Source of the DNA: Bryobacterales bacterium
GTDB lineage: Bacteria > Acidobacteriota > Terriglobia > Bryobacterales > Bryobacteraceae
Length of the DNA stretch: 45,094 bases
Assembly: GCA_020852755.1 (NCBI GenBank)
Contig: JADZAF010000023.1
Coordinates: 1-45,094 of the forward strand
Direction of reading: 5' to 3'
Shown here: positions 32,831-41,977 of the stretch, piece after piece
Layout of the letters: each line of letters starts with the position of its first letter
How positions within the stretch are numbered: position 1 is the first letter of the stretch
Notes under the pieces: model-generated
Told to the model about the DNA's origin: nothing
Database searches by the model: none
What the model saw: only the letters and a program-made list of their open reading frames with translations
Program-made: the position numbers and the translations under genes

Positions 32831-35239
32831 CTAACGGGACTCGATGGTGACCTCGCGGCTCAGGTCGCCCGCCGTAATCCGGAAAACGTTCGGCCCCGCC
32901 AGGGGACCGAGCTGGGCGCTGAAGCTGTACACACCCGGAAAGCTGCGGTCGCGCGAGACGACACGCAGCACCGTGCCTCCTCCGGAGACCACCGTGACCT
33001 GAGGATCCAGGTCGGTCAAGGGCACGCCCGAGGCGTCGGTGATTCGAAACAGGGCCGCCGCCGAAAGGCTCGCGCCCGGCCTCGGATTGGAGTTGTCCGC
33101 CGCGGTCATCAGGATGGTGATGCGCCGGGGCGCGTCGGGTGTGCGGGCATACCAGTAGGGGATCCGGGTCTCCACGCCGGAGGTCATGGCGCGAATGATG
33201 ACGAAGCCGTCCCAGGGACCGGGCGGCAGGGACTGGGCCGCGTAGCTGACGGTGATCCGGGTGGAAGCGCCCGGCTCCAGCCAGACTTCGGTGGTGGAGA
33301 CGCCCGGCCAGGGCCCCTCGTTGTTCGGGATGGCTCCGATACTGAACAGGTCGGCGCCGCTGCCCACGTTGGTCAGCATGAACTCGCGGGTGAGCGCCGG
33401 ATCGGGCCCGCCGGAGCCGAAGCCGAGCGAGACGGGCTGCACGGCCGCCGTGCTCTGGATGGCGGCATCGAGGTTCAGCGAGCCGGCGCCGGCAGCCTGG
33501 TTCCGCGAGGCCAGTGGGGCGGCCACCGGAGTCGCGCTGTTGATCAGCAGCGACCGGTACTGCGCGGCCGTGAGCCCCGGGCGCGCGGCCTTGAGCACGG
33601 CCGCCGCGCCGGCTACGATGGGCGCCGAGAAGCTGGTCCCCTGCACCTGGTTAAAACCGCTCGGGTCATAGAGCCGCCCTCGGCTCTCCACCGCCTCGGT
33701 CGCCGTGTAGATGCTCGTGCCCGCGGCGACGAGATCGGGTTTGATCTGCAAGTCGACGCTGGGGCCGCGGCTGGAGAACGGGGCCAGACCGCTTTGCCCC
33801 GAGGGGACGGCGCGGCTGGTGAAAAAGAGCGTGCCGTTGAGGAGGGGCTGCAAACTGAGGCGGTATTTCACGTCCAGGCCGGCCGGGTAGCCGATCATCG
33901 AAGCGGGCAGCGTGGAGGAGCCCACCATCATGGTGATGGGATCGGGTTCTGCCGCATGGGTGTAGACCAGTGCCGCTGCCGCTCCCGCCGCCGCGGCGTT
34001 GTTCAATTTCGTTTCGAAAGTGCAATCGCCGCGCAGGATGAAGGCCATGCGGGCGGTCAGGCTGCCGGCGGGCAGGGGCGCGCAAGCCAGCCCGTTGCCG
34101 TCCAGGGCAGCCACATCCACCAGGGGCGCCGTGACGGGTGTCGGCGGCCGCGGGCCGTTTCCGGGGACCGCGCGGTAGACGGCGCCGCCGTCCACCTCGG
34201 CCGAGGCCGCGAAGGCACGGTCGTTGTAAACGGCGCCCACCGTGATGACACTGGGCGCGGTGCCGGGCGAGCCGACCGTGGCCGGATCCGGCCCTGTGTT
34301 GCCCGCCGCCACCACCACAACCACTCCCAACTGCGCGGCGCGCTCCAGGGCTTGAGCTTCCAGATCGTCTTCCAGCCTCGGCGCCAGGCTGCTGCCCAGG
34401 CTCAGGTTGATGACGTCCATCCCGTCTTCCACCGCGTCTTCGATGGCGCTGATGATGATGTCGGTGGAGGTGCTCTCGTTCACCCCGCTGGTGCCGAAGA
34501 CCTTGTAGTTGCCCAGGTAGGCCTTGGGCGCGACCCCGCTGATGGCGGCCAGCGGACCGGTGGCGGGAGCTCCGGCGGCCGCCATGGCGGTGCCGGTTCC
34601 GTGCCCCACGTTGTCCCGGGCCGAGAGGTCGTCGTTCTGGTTGCTGAACTGCCGGGCATAGCTTCGGGCCACGATCACCTTGCTGTTGGTGTAGCGGATG
34701 TCGGATTCGTCGTTAACTTTGGGAAAGCCCTCGGGGACGGGCAGCGAAGCGTCCTGCATCCCGGGGTGGCTGATGTCGATGCCGGTATCGATGATGCCGA
34801 TTTTGATGCCGCGCCCGGCGTTCTCCTGCCCGATGCGCGCCCACACTTCGGGCACGCGGTGCAGCGGCAGGGCATGATCCAGCAGCAGGTACATCTTCCG
34901 CGCCTGGTGTACCCGGCGCACGCCGGGAATGGAGGCCAGCCGGGCCGCCCCGGCGTCGGGGATCCGCACCAGCAGCGCGTTGGCCACGGTCTCCAGCGAG
35001 CCGGTCACCTGGCCCTGCGCCTGCTCGATCAGCGGGCGCATGCGCCGGTGCTGGGCGCGAATCTCGGCCAGGCGCTGGCCGGCAGCCGCGGACCGGATGG
35101 CTGGCGTTTTGCCGCCGGCTGCCATCATCCGGGCGGCCGCCGGTTCGCCCTCCAGTTCAACGATGTAGCGCCCCGGAACCGTCTCCTGGGCCGGAAGCAG
35201 CCAGGCCGCCAGTAGAAAAATCAGGAGTCGTATGTTCAC
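32831..35239 (-). CDS. Secreted subtilisin-family (S8) serine protease with PA domain
   Basis: The protein has 802 residues from GTG 35239 with a Sec signal (1-17). An I9-like propeptide (about 20-115) precedes the catalytic domain: Asp151 in IIDTGID, His213 in GHGTGTAM and Ser536 in GTSFSAP. A protease-associated insert (about 370-470, with GDCTFETKLNNAAAAGA) separates His and Ser, as in plant and Lactobacillus subtilases. C-terminal Ig-like beta domains follow, but no TIGR03437 domain. It degrades extracellular protein. It lies 32 bp downstream of a longer paralogue, probably in one operon. Confidence 0.95.
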   Translation of the reverse strand: MNIRLLIFLLAAWLLPAQETVPGRYIVELEGEPAAARMMAAGGKTPAIRSAAAGQRLAEIRAQHRRMRPLIEQAQGQVTGSLETVANALLVRIPDAGAARLASIPGVRRVHQARKMYLLLDHALPLHRVPEVWARIGQENAGRGIKIGIIDTGIDISHPGMQDASLPVPEGFPKVNDESDIRYTNSKVIVARSYARQFSNQNDDLSARDNVGHGTGTAMAAAGAPATGPLAAISGVAPKAYLGNYKVFGTSGVNESTSTDIIISAIEDAVEDGMDVINLSLGSSLAPRLEDDLEAQALERAAQLGVVVVVAAGNTGPDPATVGSPGTAPSVITVGAVYNDRAFAASAEVDGGAVYRAVPGNGPRPPTPVTAPLVDVAALDGNGLACAPLPAGSLTARMAFILRGDCTFETKLNNAAAAGAAAALVYTHAAEPDPITMMVGSSTLPASMIGYPAGLDVKYRLSLQPLLNGTLFFTSRAVPSGQSGLAPFSSRGPSVDLQIKPDLVAAGTSIYTATEAVESRGRLYDPSGFNQVQGTSFSAPIVAGAAAVLKAARPGLTAAQYRSLLINSATPVAAPLASRNQAAGAGSLNLDAAIQSTAAVQPVSLGFGSGGPDPALTREFMLTNVGSGADLFSIGAIPNNEGPWPGVSTTEVWLEPGASTRITVSYAAQSLPPGPWDGFVIIRAMTSGVETRIPYWYARTPDAPRRITILMTAADNSNPRPGASLSAAALFRITDASGVPLTDLDPQVTVVSGGGTVLRVVSRDRSFPGVYSFSAQLGPLAGPNVFRITAGDLSREVTIESR

Positions 35240-35271
35240 AAGTCAGCGTCCTGCAGCCGCCCGGTCTCCCG

Positions 35272-38200
35272 CTATTGCACCGGAATCCTGGCGGTCTGCG
35301 AATCGATTCCGTTGATGTTGACTATTACCGGCTGCGTCCCCGATGGAGTATCGGCCGGCACTTCCACATTGATCTGGTATAGTCCCACGATGGCCGGCGC
35401 CAGGCCGCTGAAAGCCACCCTGGCCTGCCGCCCCGCGATGGTCACGACGGGCAGTTGCCGGGTGGTGGAACTTGCGTCGCTGGTGATTTCTCCCGAGGGC
35501 GGCCGGTTCTCAACCGGGCCTAATCCGTTCACGTACAGGGAGATGAACCGGCCCTCCTGAGCGGGGTTGGCGGGGGTCAGGACCCGGAAGCTCTCGTCCA
35601 GGGCCGCGGCCAGGCGGAGCCCGCTCGCGTCGTCGAATTCGAAGATGCCGGGAGAGTAATCCGCGAGCGGCACATTGTAGACCGCGCTCTGGATCTCTCC
35701 CACACTGACCTTCATCTGCACCGAATTGCGGCCCTGGAATTCCCAGGGGATCTGCACGTTCACCTGGTTGGGACTCACGAAGTGCAGGCGTCCGGGCAGG
35801 CTGAGACCGGTAGCGTCGAAACTGACGCTCACCCCGGCCAGGGAGAGCGGCAGGTAGGGCGTATTGAAGACCCGCGAGGAATCGCTCAGGCCCGCCCCGA
35901 AAATGGCGATGTAGGAACCGGGCGCCAGGCCGTTGCCCACGCGATAGCTGGCGGCGTTGACCACTCCGTTGGAGGTGATGGTGGGCCGCATCCGGGTGAA
36001 GCCGTTGAATTCGACCACCAGGTCGGTTCCGATCACTTTGCCGGTGAACTGCTGCTGCCCGAGTTCGGAACCCAGGTCCACGTCGGCGGCGGCAATTCCC
36101 AGGACGTCGGTGTTGGCGTCGGCCTGATAAATGGCGCCGCCCGGCGGCACCGTGAACTGCACCGGCGCGTTACGCACCGGCATGCCGTAGCGGTCCACGA
36201 CCTTGAAGGCCATGAGCCACTCCTGCTCGTTGGGCATGCCTACAAAGCCGTCGCCCTGCACCGGGAAGACATTGAAAGCGACGCCGTCACCCACTGCGTA
36301 CATATAGGGGACGCGGATTTGGCCTTGGTCGCCGATCAGGATCTCGCCTTCGTAGATGCCCGGTTGAGGTACTCTTCCTTGAATTGTGACCGTGAGATCA
36401 GCCCGGCCGCCTCGCGGCACGGAAACGGTGTTGGGAACGGACAACTGAAGGGCCGCGTCGGGTGTTGTCTGGCGCACCCTGACGGGAAAGGTCGTGAAGG
36501 TGGCGTTCTGGCTGTTCGTCAGGCGCAGTGCCCGGCTCGTACTAATGGAACCGGTGGTAATCTCGCCCAGGGAAAGCACGGCCGGTTCCACCGTCAGCAT
36601 TGCCGCGGCGGCGGCGCCCGCGTTCAGCTTACCCGCCCCCTGGTCTGTGATTGATTCGCCCTGCAGAGGCGTGGCCGTGTTGACCACCGCCGACTTCAAC
36701 TGCGCGGGGGTGAAGGACGGGTTACGCTGCTTCACGATAGCGGCGGCTCCGGCCACCATGGGAGCGGCGAAACTGGTGCCCTGTGCGGCAGTGTAGCCGC
36801 TCGGGTCGTAGAGCGCGCCGTTCGGGTCGTAGGTCTGGGTGGCCGTGTAGAGGTCGGTGCCTACCGCCACCAGTTCCGGCTTGATGGCGGTTTCTCCAAT
36901 GGAGGGGCCGCGCGAGGAGAAATCCGCCACGGTGTCGAAGTCGGCATTCGCCGGCTGCAGCACCGGGTCGAGAGTGACCATCTTGTCCGGGGCCGAGTCC
37001 AGGATCTGCTTCAGATCGAGGCCGTCCTGGTATCCGATCATGGCGGCGGGGATCCCGGTCTCGGTGAGTCCCAGCGGGGAGAAGGGGTAGTCGAATCCTT
37101 CCGACTGGTAAATCACCACCCCCGCGGCGCCCGCTTTCTGCGCGTTGTTCACCTTGATGGCGAAAGCACATTCGCCGCGCTGCACCAGCCCGAAGGCGCC
37201 GCTGAGGGATCCGGCGGGTAGGGGATCGCATGCCAGGCCGTCGTTCTGAAGCTTAGAGACATCGCGCAGCGGCGCACCGAGCGAGGACGGCGGGCGGGGG
37301 CCGTCGCCGAAGAGCGCATTCATGCGCCGCCCGTCCACCATGACCCCGGCGAAGAAAACATGCGAGTTGGTGCTGGCTCCCACCGTGATGGCGGAAGGCG
37401 CGGTGCCCGGCGTGTGTATGGAGTTTCGTGCGGGAAACTCCAGGCTGATGTCGCCATCGTTGCCGGCGGAAACCACCACTGCGAGGCCGGCCCCAACCGC
37501 AGCCTCCACGGCTTGGGCCCGCACGTCGCAATCCTCCCGGCCGCTGGAGCCGCAACTGGTTTCCCGCGGCCCGTAAACAGCCGGGCTGCCGATGGGCAGC
37601 GTGGCGATCTGCATGCCATCGAGCAACGCATCCTCCAAGGCCTGGATCAGCACCGGGGTGCGCGTCGTATCGTTCACCCCCGGGGAGCCGAAGATCTTGT
37701 AATTGCCCAGGCAGGCCTTGGGGGCCATGCCCTGGATGGTGCCGGACGGTCCCGTGACCCGGTTGCCGGCCGCGATCATGGCCACGGCGGTGCCGTGTCC
37801 GGAGCGGTCGCGGGGCGAGGTGTCATCCGGCCGGGAGACTTCCGGACGGACCTCGGCGACCGGCAACTGGGCCACGTAGCTGCGGGCCACGATCACTTTT
37901 CCGTTGGTATACGCCTTCCATTCTTCCGGCTGGCTGGGCATCGGACTGGGGCGCTGGCATTCCTGCTGGAAAGCCGGGTGGTTCTGGTCGATGCCGCCGT
38001 CCAGGATGGCGATATTGACGCCCGCTCCGGCATTTTCCGCCCCGCCCACGGCATTCCAGGCGGCCGGCGCCCCCACCAGTTCCACTGCCCGGTCCAGGTG
38101 GCGGCGCAAGGGAGGCAGGTACTCGACCCGGTGAACGCCGGGGAGCGCGCGCAGCGATTGCGCCTGTTCCCTGTTGGCTTCGACGAATACGGCGTTCACC

Positions 38201-38433
38201 AGCGTCTGGCTGGCCCCGGTGACGCTTAGGCCCCGTTCCGCCAGGACCTGGCGGAGCGACTGCTGGGCGGCCCGGATGGTCTCCAGGCGGTTTTGAGCGG
38301 CCGCGCTGCGCAGGTCCTTGCGCGACCTGACCTGCGCGGCCAGAGGAGGAGAATCCAGCACCAGGGCGTACTCGCCCCGCTGGGCCCACAGAGACGCAAT
38401 GCTAAGAAGTACCAGCAGCAGGAGTTTGGGCAT
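35272..38433 (-). CDS. Secreted subtilisin-family (S8) protease with PA and TIGR03437 domains
   Basis: The protein has 1053 residues with a Sec signal (1-17, SLWAQ). Domain order is an I9-like propeptide, catalytic Asp145 (ILDGGID), His213 (GHGTAVAM), a PA insert (GECAFAIKVNNAQKAGA), Ser554 (GTSFAAP), Ig-like beta domains, then a C-terminal TIGR03437 domain from about residue 830 (NAASYRVGNGLAPGSY, VSPNQVNVQIPWEF, GLAPAIVGLYQINVEVP). It is a clear paralogue of the downstream protease, with the same triad layout but a longer tail that may anchor or bind at the cell surface. Confidence 0.96.
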   Translation of the reverse strand: MPKLLLLVLLSIASLWAQRGEYALVLDSPPLAAQVRSRKDLRSAAAQNRLETIRAAQQSLRQVLAERGLSVTGASQTLVNAVFVEANREQAQSLRALPGVHRVEYLPPLRRHLDRAVELVGAPAAWNAVGGAENAGAGVNIAILDGGIDQNHPAFQQECQRPSPMPSQPEEWKAYTNGKVIVARSYVAQLPVAEVRPEVSRPDDTSPRDRSGHGTAVAMIAAGNRVTGPSGTIQGMAPKACLGNYKIFGSPGVNDTTRTPVLIQALEDALLDGMQIATLPIGSPAVYGPRETSCGSSGREDCDVRAQAVEAAVGAGLAVVVSAGNDGDISLEFPARNSIHTPGTAPSAITVGASTNSHVFFAGVMVDGRRMNALFGDGPRPPSSLGAPLRDVSKLQNDGLACDPLPAGSLSGAFGLVQRGECAFAIKVNNAQKAGAAGVVIYQSEGFDYPFSPLGLTETGIPAAMIGYQDGLDLKQILDSAPDKMVTLDPVLQPANADFDTVADFSSRGPSIGETAIKPELVAVGTDLYTATQTYDPNGALYDPSGYTAAQGTSFAAPMVAGAAAIVKQRNPSFTPAQLKSAVVNTATPLQGESITDQGAGKLNAGAAAAAMLTVEPAVLSLGEITTGSISTSRALRLTNSQNATFTTFPVRVRQTTPDAALQLSVPNTVSVPRGGRADLTVTIQGRVPQPGIYEGEILIGDQGQIRVPYMYAVGDGVAFNVFPVQGDGFVGMPNEQEWLMAFKVVDRYGMPVRNAPVQFTVPPGGAIYQADANTDVLGIAAADVDLGSELGQQQFTGKVIGTDLVVEFNGFTRMRPTITSNGVVNAASYRVGNGLAPGSYIAIFGAGLSDSSRVFNTPYLPLSLAGVSVSFDATGLSLPGRLHFVSPNQVNVQIPWEFQGRNSVQMKVSVGEIQSAVYNVPLADYSPGIFEFDDASGLRLAAALDESFRVLTPANPAQEGRFISLYVNGLGPVENRPPSGEITSDASSTTRQLPVVTIAGRQARVAFSGLAPAIVGLYQINVEVPADTPSGTQPVIVNINGIDSQTARIPVQ

Positions 38434-38491
38434 AGAGACGTATAATCGACGCCGCTGCCGCGCGGCGCGTTTCCCAAACGGCGGGAAATTG

Positions 38492-38500
38492 TGCTAATAT
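38492..38500 (+). promoter_or_regulatory. Extended -10 candidate (TGC-TAATAT)
   Basis: The element ends nine bases before ATG 38510, so the transcript would have at most a few leader bases. No Shine-Dalgarno sequence precedes the ATG. Confidence 0.45.
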
Positions 38501-38509
38501 GTTGATAGT

Positions 38510-38746
38510 ATGGTTCTTACCCAGGGCAGTCAAGTCCAGCACGATAAATTCGGATTTGGCACTGTGCTCTCCTACAACGACGAGCGCATGGTGATCAAAT
38601 TCGATGACCATGGGGAAAAAAAGTTCGTCACCGGGATGGTAATGACTTCGCTCAAGAAGAGCGACCGACAGCCTCCGGTGGACAAGCGGGGCTCTCGCAG
38701 CCGCAAGCCGAAGACGACCAAAGCCGCCAAGGCCGTAGGGGCCTGA
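38510..38746 (+). CDS. Small protein resembling the UvrD/PcrA C-terminal Tudor-like domain
   Basis: The protein has 78 residues. GSQVQHDKFGFGTVLSYNDE and MVIKFDDHGEKKFV match the pattern G-x-V-x-H-x-x-FG-x-G-x-V of the C-terminal domain of UvrD/PcrA helicases, which contacts RNA polymerase, here without the helicase. The tail is Lys/Arg/Ser-rich (RSRKPKTTKAAKA), suggesting nucleic-acid contact. It lies 31 bp before a cold-shock gene on the same strand, so both may act on RNA or transcription. The role is inferred from similarity only. Confidence 0.78.
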   Translation: MVLTQGSQVQHDKFGFGTVLSYNDERMVIKFDDHGEKKFVTGMVMTSLKKSDRQPPVDKRGSRSRKPKTTKAAKAVGA

Positions 38747-38777
38747 GTGCTCAGGGGATTCTAAGAGGATAGCTCGT

Positions 38778-39182
38778 TTGAACGCCAGGCAGAAACGTCT
38801 TTTCGAAGAAGCACGCAAGCGCAACCCCAATCTGAAACTTCCGGAACGGCCCGAACCGACAGAGCTGACTGAAGCAGATCTGGCTCTGATCAAGCAGGGC
38901 GTGGGCGACAAGACGCCCCGAATGTCCGCCGGTTCATCGCCCGCGGCGGACGTCTCGCCGGACACTCCGCATACCGGTTCCATCGTCACCTATTTCCAGG
39001 ACAAAGGCTTCGGGTTTATTCGTCCGGATGGCGGCGGCAAGGACGTGTTTTTCCATATCTCCCGGCTCGCCCAGGGCTCCAGCGAGCAAATCACTCCCGG
39101 CACCAAGGTCACCTACGAGTTAGGCATGGACCGGACCGGGAAGATCGCCGTCAGCAGCTTGAGTATCGTGACGGAACCGTAA
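38778..39182 (+). CDS. Cold-shock domain protein with N-terminal extension
   Basis: The protein has 134 residues from TTG 38778; AGAGGA eight bases upstream supports this start. The first 65 residues are charged and Pro-rich (LKLPERPEPTELTEADLALIKQG) without a known domain. The C-terminal cold-shock domain has RNP1 KGFGFI (76-81) and RNP2 VFFHIS (90-95), then a short linker to VSSLSIV. It should bind single-stranded RNA or DNA. The N-terminal extension is unusual, since classical Csp proteins have only about 70 residues. It is co-directional with the Tudor-like gene. Confidence 0.92.
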   Translation: MNARQKRLFEEARKRNPNLKLPERPEPTELTEADLALIKQGVGDKTPRMSAGSSPAADVSPDTPHTGSIVTYFQDKGFGFIRPDGGGKDVFFHISRLAQGSSEQITPGTKVTYELGMDRTGKIAVSSLSIVTEP

Positions 39183-39193
39183 CCCGCCGGAGA

Positions 39194-40495
39194 TCATTTC
39201 AGCGGCAATTCCACCTCGACCGCGAGGCCGGGGCGGGCATTCTGTGCCCGCAGCGCGCCTCGATGCAGATTCACCGCGCGGCGGGCGATCGCCAGCCCCA
39301 GTCCCACACCTCCCGTGGAGCGGTTGCGGTCCGTCTCCACCCGGTAGAAGGGGTCGAAAATGCGCGGCAGCGCCTCCTCCGGTACTCCCGGTCCGTAATC
39401 CCGCACGCGCACGACGGCGCTTTCCGCGCGGCGTTCCAGCCCGATCTCCACGGCTTGTCCTGCGGGCGAGTGGCGTATGGCGTTGCGCACGATGTTGTCC
39501 AGGGCGCGGCGGAGCAACTCGACGTCGCCATGCATGCCGAGGGCCTGTTCGACCTCCAGACGCAGGGAGGATCGGGCCGCCTGGGCCTCGATCTCGGCGT
39601 CTGACGCGACCTGGCGCAGCAACTCGTCCAATCGCAAAGGCTCCCGGCGAAGCGTGGACGGGTCAGCCTCGGCCCGGGTCACCTGAAGCAGTTCCCCCAC
39701 CAGCGCGTTCAGCCGGTCGGCTTCCTGCTGGATGCGGTCCAGGGCGGCTGCACGGTTCTCCCCGGTTCGCGCCAGTTCCACCGCCACGCCCAGGCGGGTG
39801 AGCGGCGAGCGCAATTCGTGGGAGATATCCGTCAGCAGGCGGCGCTCGGAGGCCAGCAGTGTTTGGATGCGTTCGGCCATCTGATCGAAAGTCTGGGCCA
39901 GCCGGCCGAGTTCGTCTTTGCGCTGCGAACCGATGCGGGCTGAGAAATCGCCTTGCCCGAAGCGTTCCACCGCCTTTTCAATCTGGCGCAGCGGGCGGGT
40001 CAGGTGCCGCGCCAGCGTATAGGAGAGCAGCACCAGCGCGCCCAGCACCCATAGATGCTGCGGCAGCAGGACCCACAGCGGCACGCGCCCGCGGGGGATC
40101 AGGAAGAAGAAACCGTAGCGGCCGTCCTCCGACACGCGGCCGATGACCGCCCGCCGCCGGCGAAAGAAGGGCAGGGAGCGGCGCTGGCGCGCTTCGCGGA
40201 TCAGGTCGGTGCGGTCCTCGCCGGTCAGCAGGTCGCGGCCCTCCCTATCGGTCAGGATGCCCTCGGCCTGGAAAGAGGACTCCAAGCGCTGAAGGAAGAC
40301 GGCCAGCCGTTCCTTCCCGCCGGTCTCGTAGGCGTGGCGGGCTTCGTTGAGCAGAAACGGCACCAGGCGCGAGTAGGGGCGCTGCCGGCTGGGCTGGGCG
40401 CTGAGGCTGAGGGCGGTGATCAGCAGGATGCCGGCCACGGCCAGCGCCGTGGTCACCAGGAACCACAGCAGGATGCGGGCGAACAGGGATCTCAT
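39194..40495 (-). CDS. Sensor histidine kinase (CpxA/EnvZ-like)
   Basis: The protein has 433 residues with two membrane segments (about 9-30 and 142-160) around a periplasmic domain of about 110 residues. HAMP (about 160-212), HisKA with DISHELRSPLTR (phosphorylated His226) and HATPase_c (NIVRNAIRHSP, DYGPGVPEEALPRIFDPFYR, GLGLAIARRA) follow. It overlaps the response-regulator gene by 4 bp. Layout and the HisKA sequence resemble CpxA, an envelope-stress sensor, but the periplasmic domain is too divergent to fix the signal. Confidence 0.95.
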   Translation of the reverse strand: MRSLFARILLWFLVTTALAVAGILLITALSLSAQPSRQRPYSRLVPFLLNEARHAYETGGKERLAVFLQRLESSFQAEGILTDREGRDLLTGEDRTDLIREARQRRSLPFFRRRRAVIGRVSEDGRYGFFFLIPRGRVPLWVLLPQHLWVLGALVLLSYTLARHLTRPLRQIEKAVERFGQGDFSARIGSQRKDELGRLAQTFDQMAERIQTLLASERRLLTDISHELRSPLTRLGVAVELARTGENRAAALDRIQQEADRLNALVGELLQVTRAEADPSTLRREPLRLDELLRQVASDAEIEAQAARSSLRLEVEQALGMHGDVELLRRALDNIVRNAIRHSPAGQAVEIGLERRAESAVVRVRDYGPGVPEEALPRIFDPFYRVETDRNRSTGGVGLGLAIARRAVNLHRGALRAQNARPGLAVEVELPLK

Positions 40496-41184
40496 TCCGC
40501 GGCCTCTTCCGGAGAGCGGCTGAACTGATATCCGGCGCCGCGCACCGTCTTGATGCGCGTCTTCCCGGGGGATTCCAGCTTCCGCCGCAGGTGGCTGATG
40601 TGCATGTCGACGGAGCGGTCCAGAGGAGTGGCCTTGCGATTGTAGAGCCGCTCCATGAGTTCGTCGCGGGAGACCACGCGGCCGGCGGCGCGCATCAACG
40701 TTTCCAGGATATCGAACTCGAAAGTGGTGACCTCGACGGGCCGGCCCTGGTTGCGCACCTCTCGAGTGCTGGGATCCAGTTCGACGCCGTCCACTTCAAT
40801 GAGCGGCGCGGGCGCGGCCTTCCGCATCTCGACCCTGCGCAGAATGGCGCGCATGCGGGCCGCCAGTTCCCGGGGATTGAAGGGCTTGGGCAGGTAATCG
40901 TCGGCGCCCAGGTCGAGCCCCACGATGCGGTCCACGTCATCGCCGCGGGCGGTGAGCATCAGCACCGGGACGCGGCTCTTGCGGCGCAGGCGGCGCAGGA
41001 CTTCGAAGCCGTCGATGCCCGGCAGCATCACGTCCAGGATCACCAGGGCATGCTCTTCCTCCAGCGCCCGGGCCAGCCCGGCGGGACCTTCATGTTCGAA
41101 ATCGGCCTGAAATCCCTCGCGCTCGAGGAACTCGCGCAACAGGGCGCAAAGATCCGTGTCGTCGTCAATGATGAGCACCCGCAC
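40492..41184 (-). CDS. OmpR-family response regulator (CpxR-like)
   Basis: The protein has 230 residues from GTG 41184, chosen because RVLIIDDDTDL starts the receiver domain. The phosphorylated Asp is D51 (LDVMLPG), with LTARGDD and KPFNPRE completing the pocket. A winged-helix DNA-binding domain follows (about 128-225; LTTFEFDIL-like TTFEFDILETLM, RSVDMHISHLRRKL, TVRGAGYQF). The kinase gene overlaps by 4 bp. A TACATT six bases before the GTG suggests a leaderless transcript. Target genes are unknown. Confidence 0.96.
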   Translation of the reverse strand: MRVLIIDDDTDLCALLREFLEREGFQADFEHEGPAGLARALEEEHALVILDVMLPGIDGFEVLRRLRRKSRVPVLMLTARGDDVDRIVGLDLGADDYLPKPFNPRELAARMRAILRRVEMRKAAPAPLIEVDGVELDPSTREVRNQGRPVEVTTFEFDILETLMRAAGRVVSRDELMERLYNRKATPLDRSVDMHISHLRRKLESPGKTRIKTVRGAGYQFSRSPEEAAE

Positions 41185-41190
41185 GGCTTG

Positions 41191-41199
41191 AATGTAACA
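41191..41199 (-). promoter_or_regulatory. Extended -10 for the response-regulator gene
   Basis: On the minus strand TGT-TACATT ends six bases before the GTG at 41184. Initiation would fall on the start codon. Confidence 0.5.
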
Positions 41200-41340
41200 G
41201 GAACGGGCGGATGGGGGTGGGGGCGGGTGGATGTTAGACACGAATGCTGTGGTGGTATTTACCTTGTGACTCAGGGAAGCGTAAAGGGGAGCTCGACTTC
41301 GGAGACCGTGCGCCGCACCGGCAAGTCAGCGAAGAGGCTG

Positions 41341-41947
41341 GTGGCGGATAGCCAAATTCCTACGCTTGTCGCCGTTGCGGGTGTTGCATTCCTCCGATCG
41401 CCGGCAGGCTGCGCCCAGGAGCTGTTTTGGAAGGAAATGAGCGCCAATAGCCTGGTCGCCGCCGAGCTGGCGCCGGGAAGCAGCCTGAGTCTGGATGCTG
41501 CCATCGCCCGTTCCCGAAAGTTCATGGCAGAGACCGCCGGGCACGCATTTGTGCGGTTCACGCTCGTCAACGAGGTAATTCAGGCCTACCCGGCGCCGAA
41601 GCCGCCGCGGATAACCTACAACCGCTGGATCCAGCTCTACTATGATCTCCGGTGGTTGCATATGAAGCTGGTCAAGGCTTCAGGGTATCTCGCTCCGGTG
41701 AGCTTGTACATCCGCTCTTTCCAGACTCTCAACAATGGCTCCGGGGACTTGCCGGCCGCTCTGCTGAGTCGGGTGTTGCCGTATCGGCGCGCCAGCTGAT
41801 TGGTTCATCGAAGAGACTGGTTTCCCCGAGGATTACCCGTTCGCGGAGAGTCAGGAGCTGCCGGCACAAGCCGACTACTACGCATCGCCGATGGTGATTT
41901 GCCTTTACGGTTCGAACAACGGTGCGTGTCGCATCACCGGCCAGTGA
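41341..41947 (+). pseudogene. Frameshifted secreted-protein gene
   Basis: From GTG 41341 (AAGAGG just upstream) a frame encodes a signal-like segment (PTLVAVAGVAFLRSPAGCAQE) and a globular sequence with RFTLVNEVIQAYP and YYDLRWLHMKLVKASGYLAP, ending at TGA 41797-41799. The adjacent frame continues with protein-like sequence (ADWFIEETGFPEDYPFAE, ADYYASPMVICLYGSNNG) to TGA 41945-41947. The two frames join between 41768 and 41797, a shift of one base. This is either a disrupted gene or a sequencing error. I recognise no family. Base composition is less GC-rich than its neighbours, which may indicate transfer. Confidence 0.6.
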
Positions 41948-41977
41948 CAGGTTGCAGAGGACCGGGTGACCAGCCCT

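Noticed and set aside
38441..38446. TATAAT on the plus strand between the subtilase and Tudor-like genes
   Set aside because: It lies more than 60 bp before the nearest plus-strand start and a better extended -10 is at 38492-38500; on the minus strand it reads ATTATA and fits a -10 poorly.
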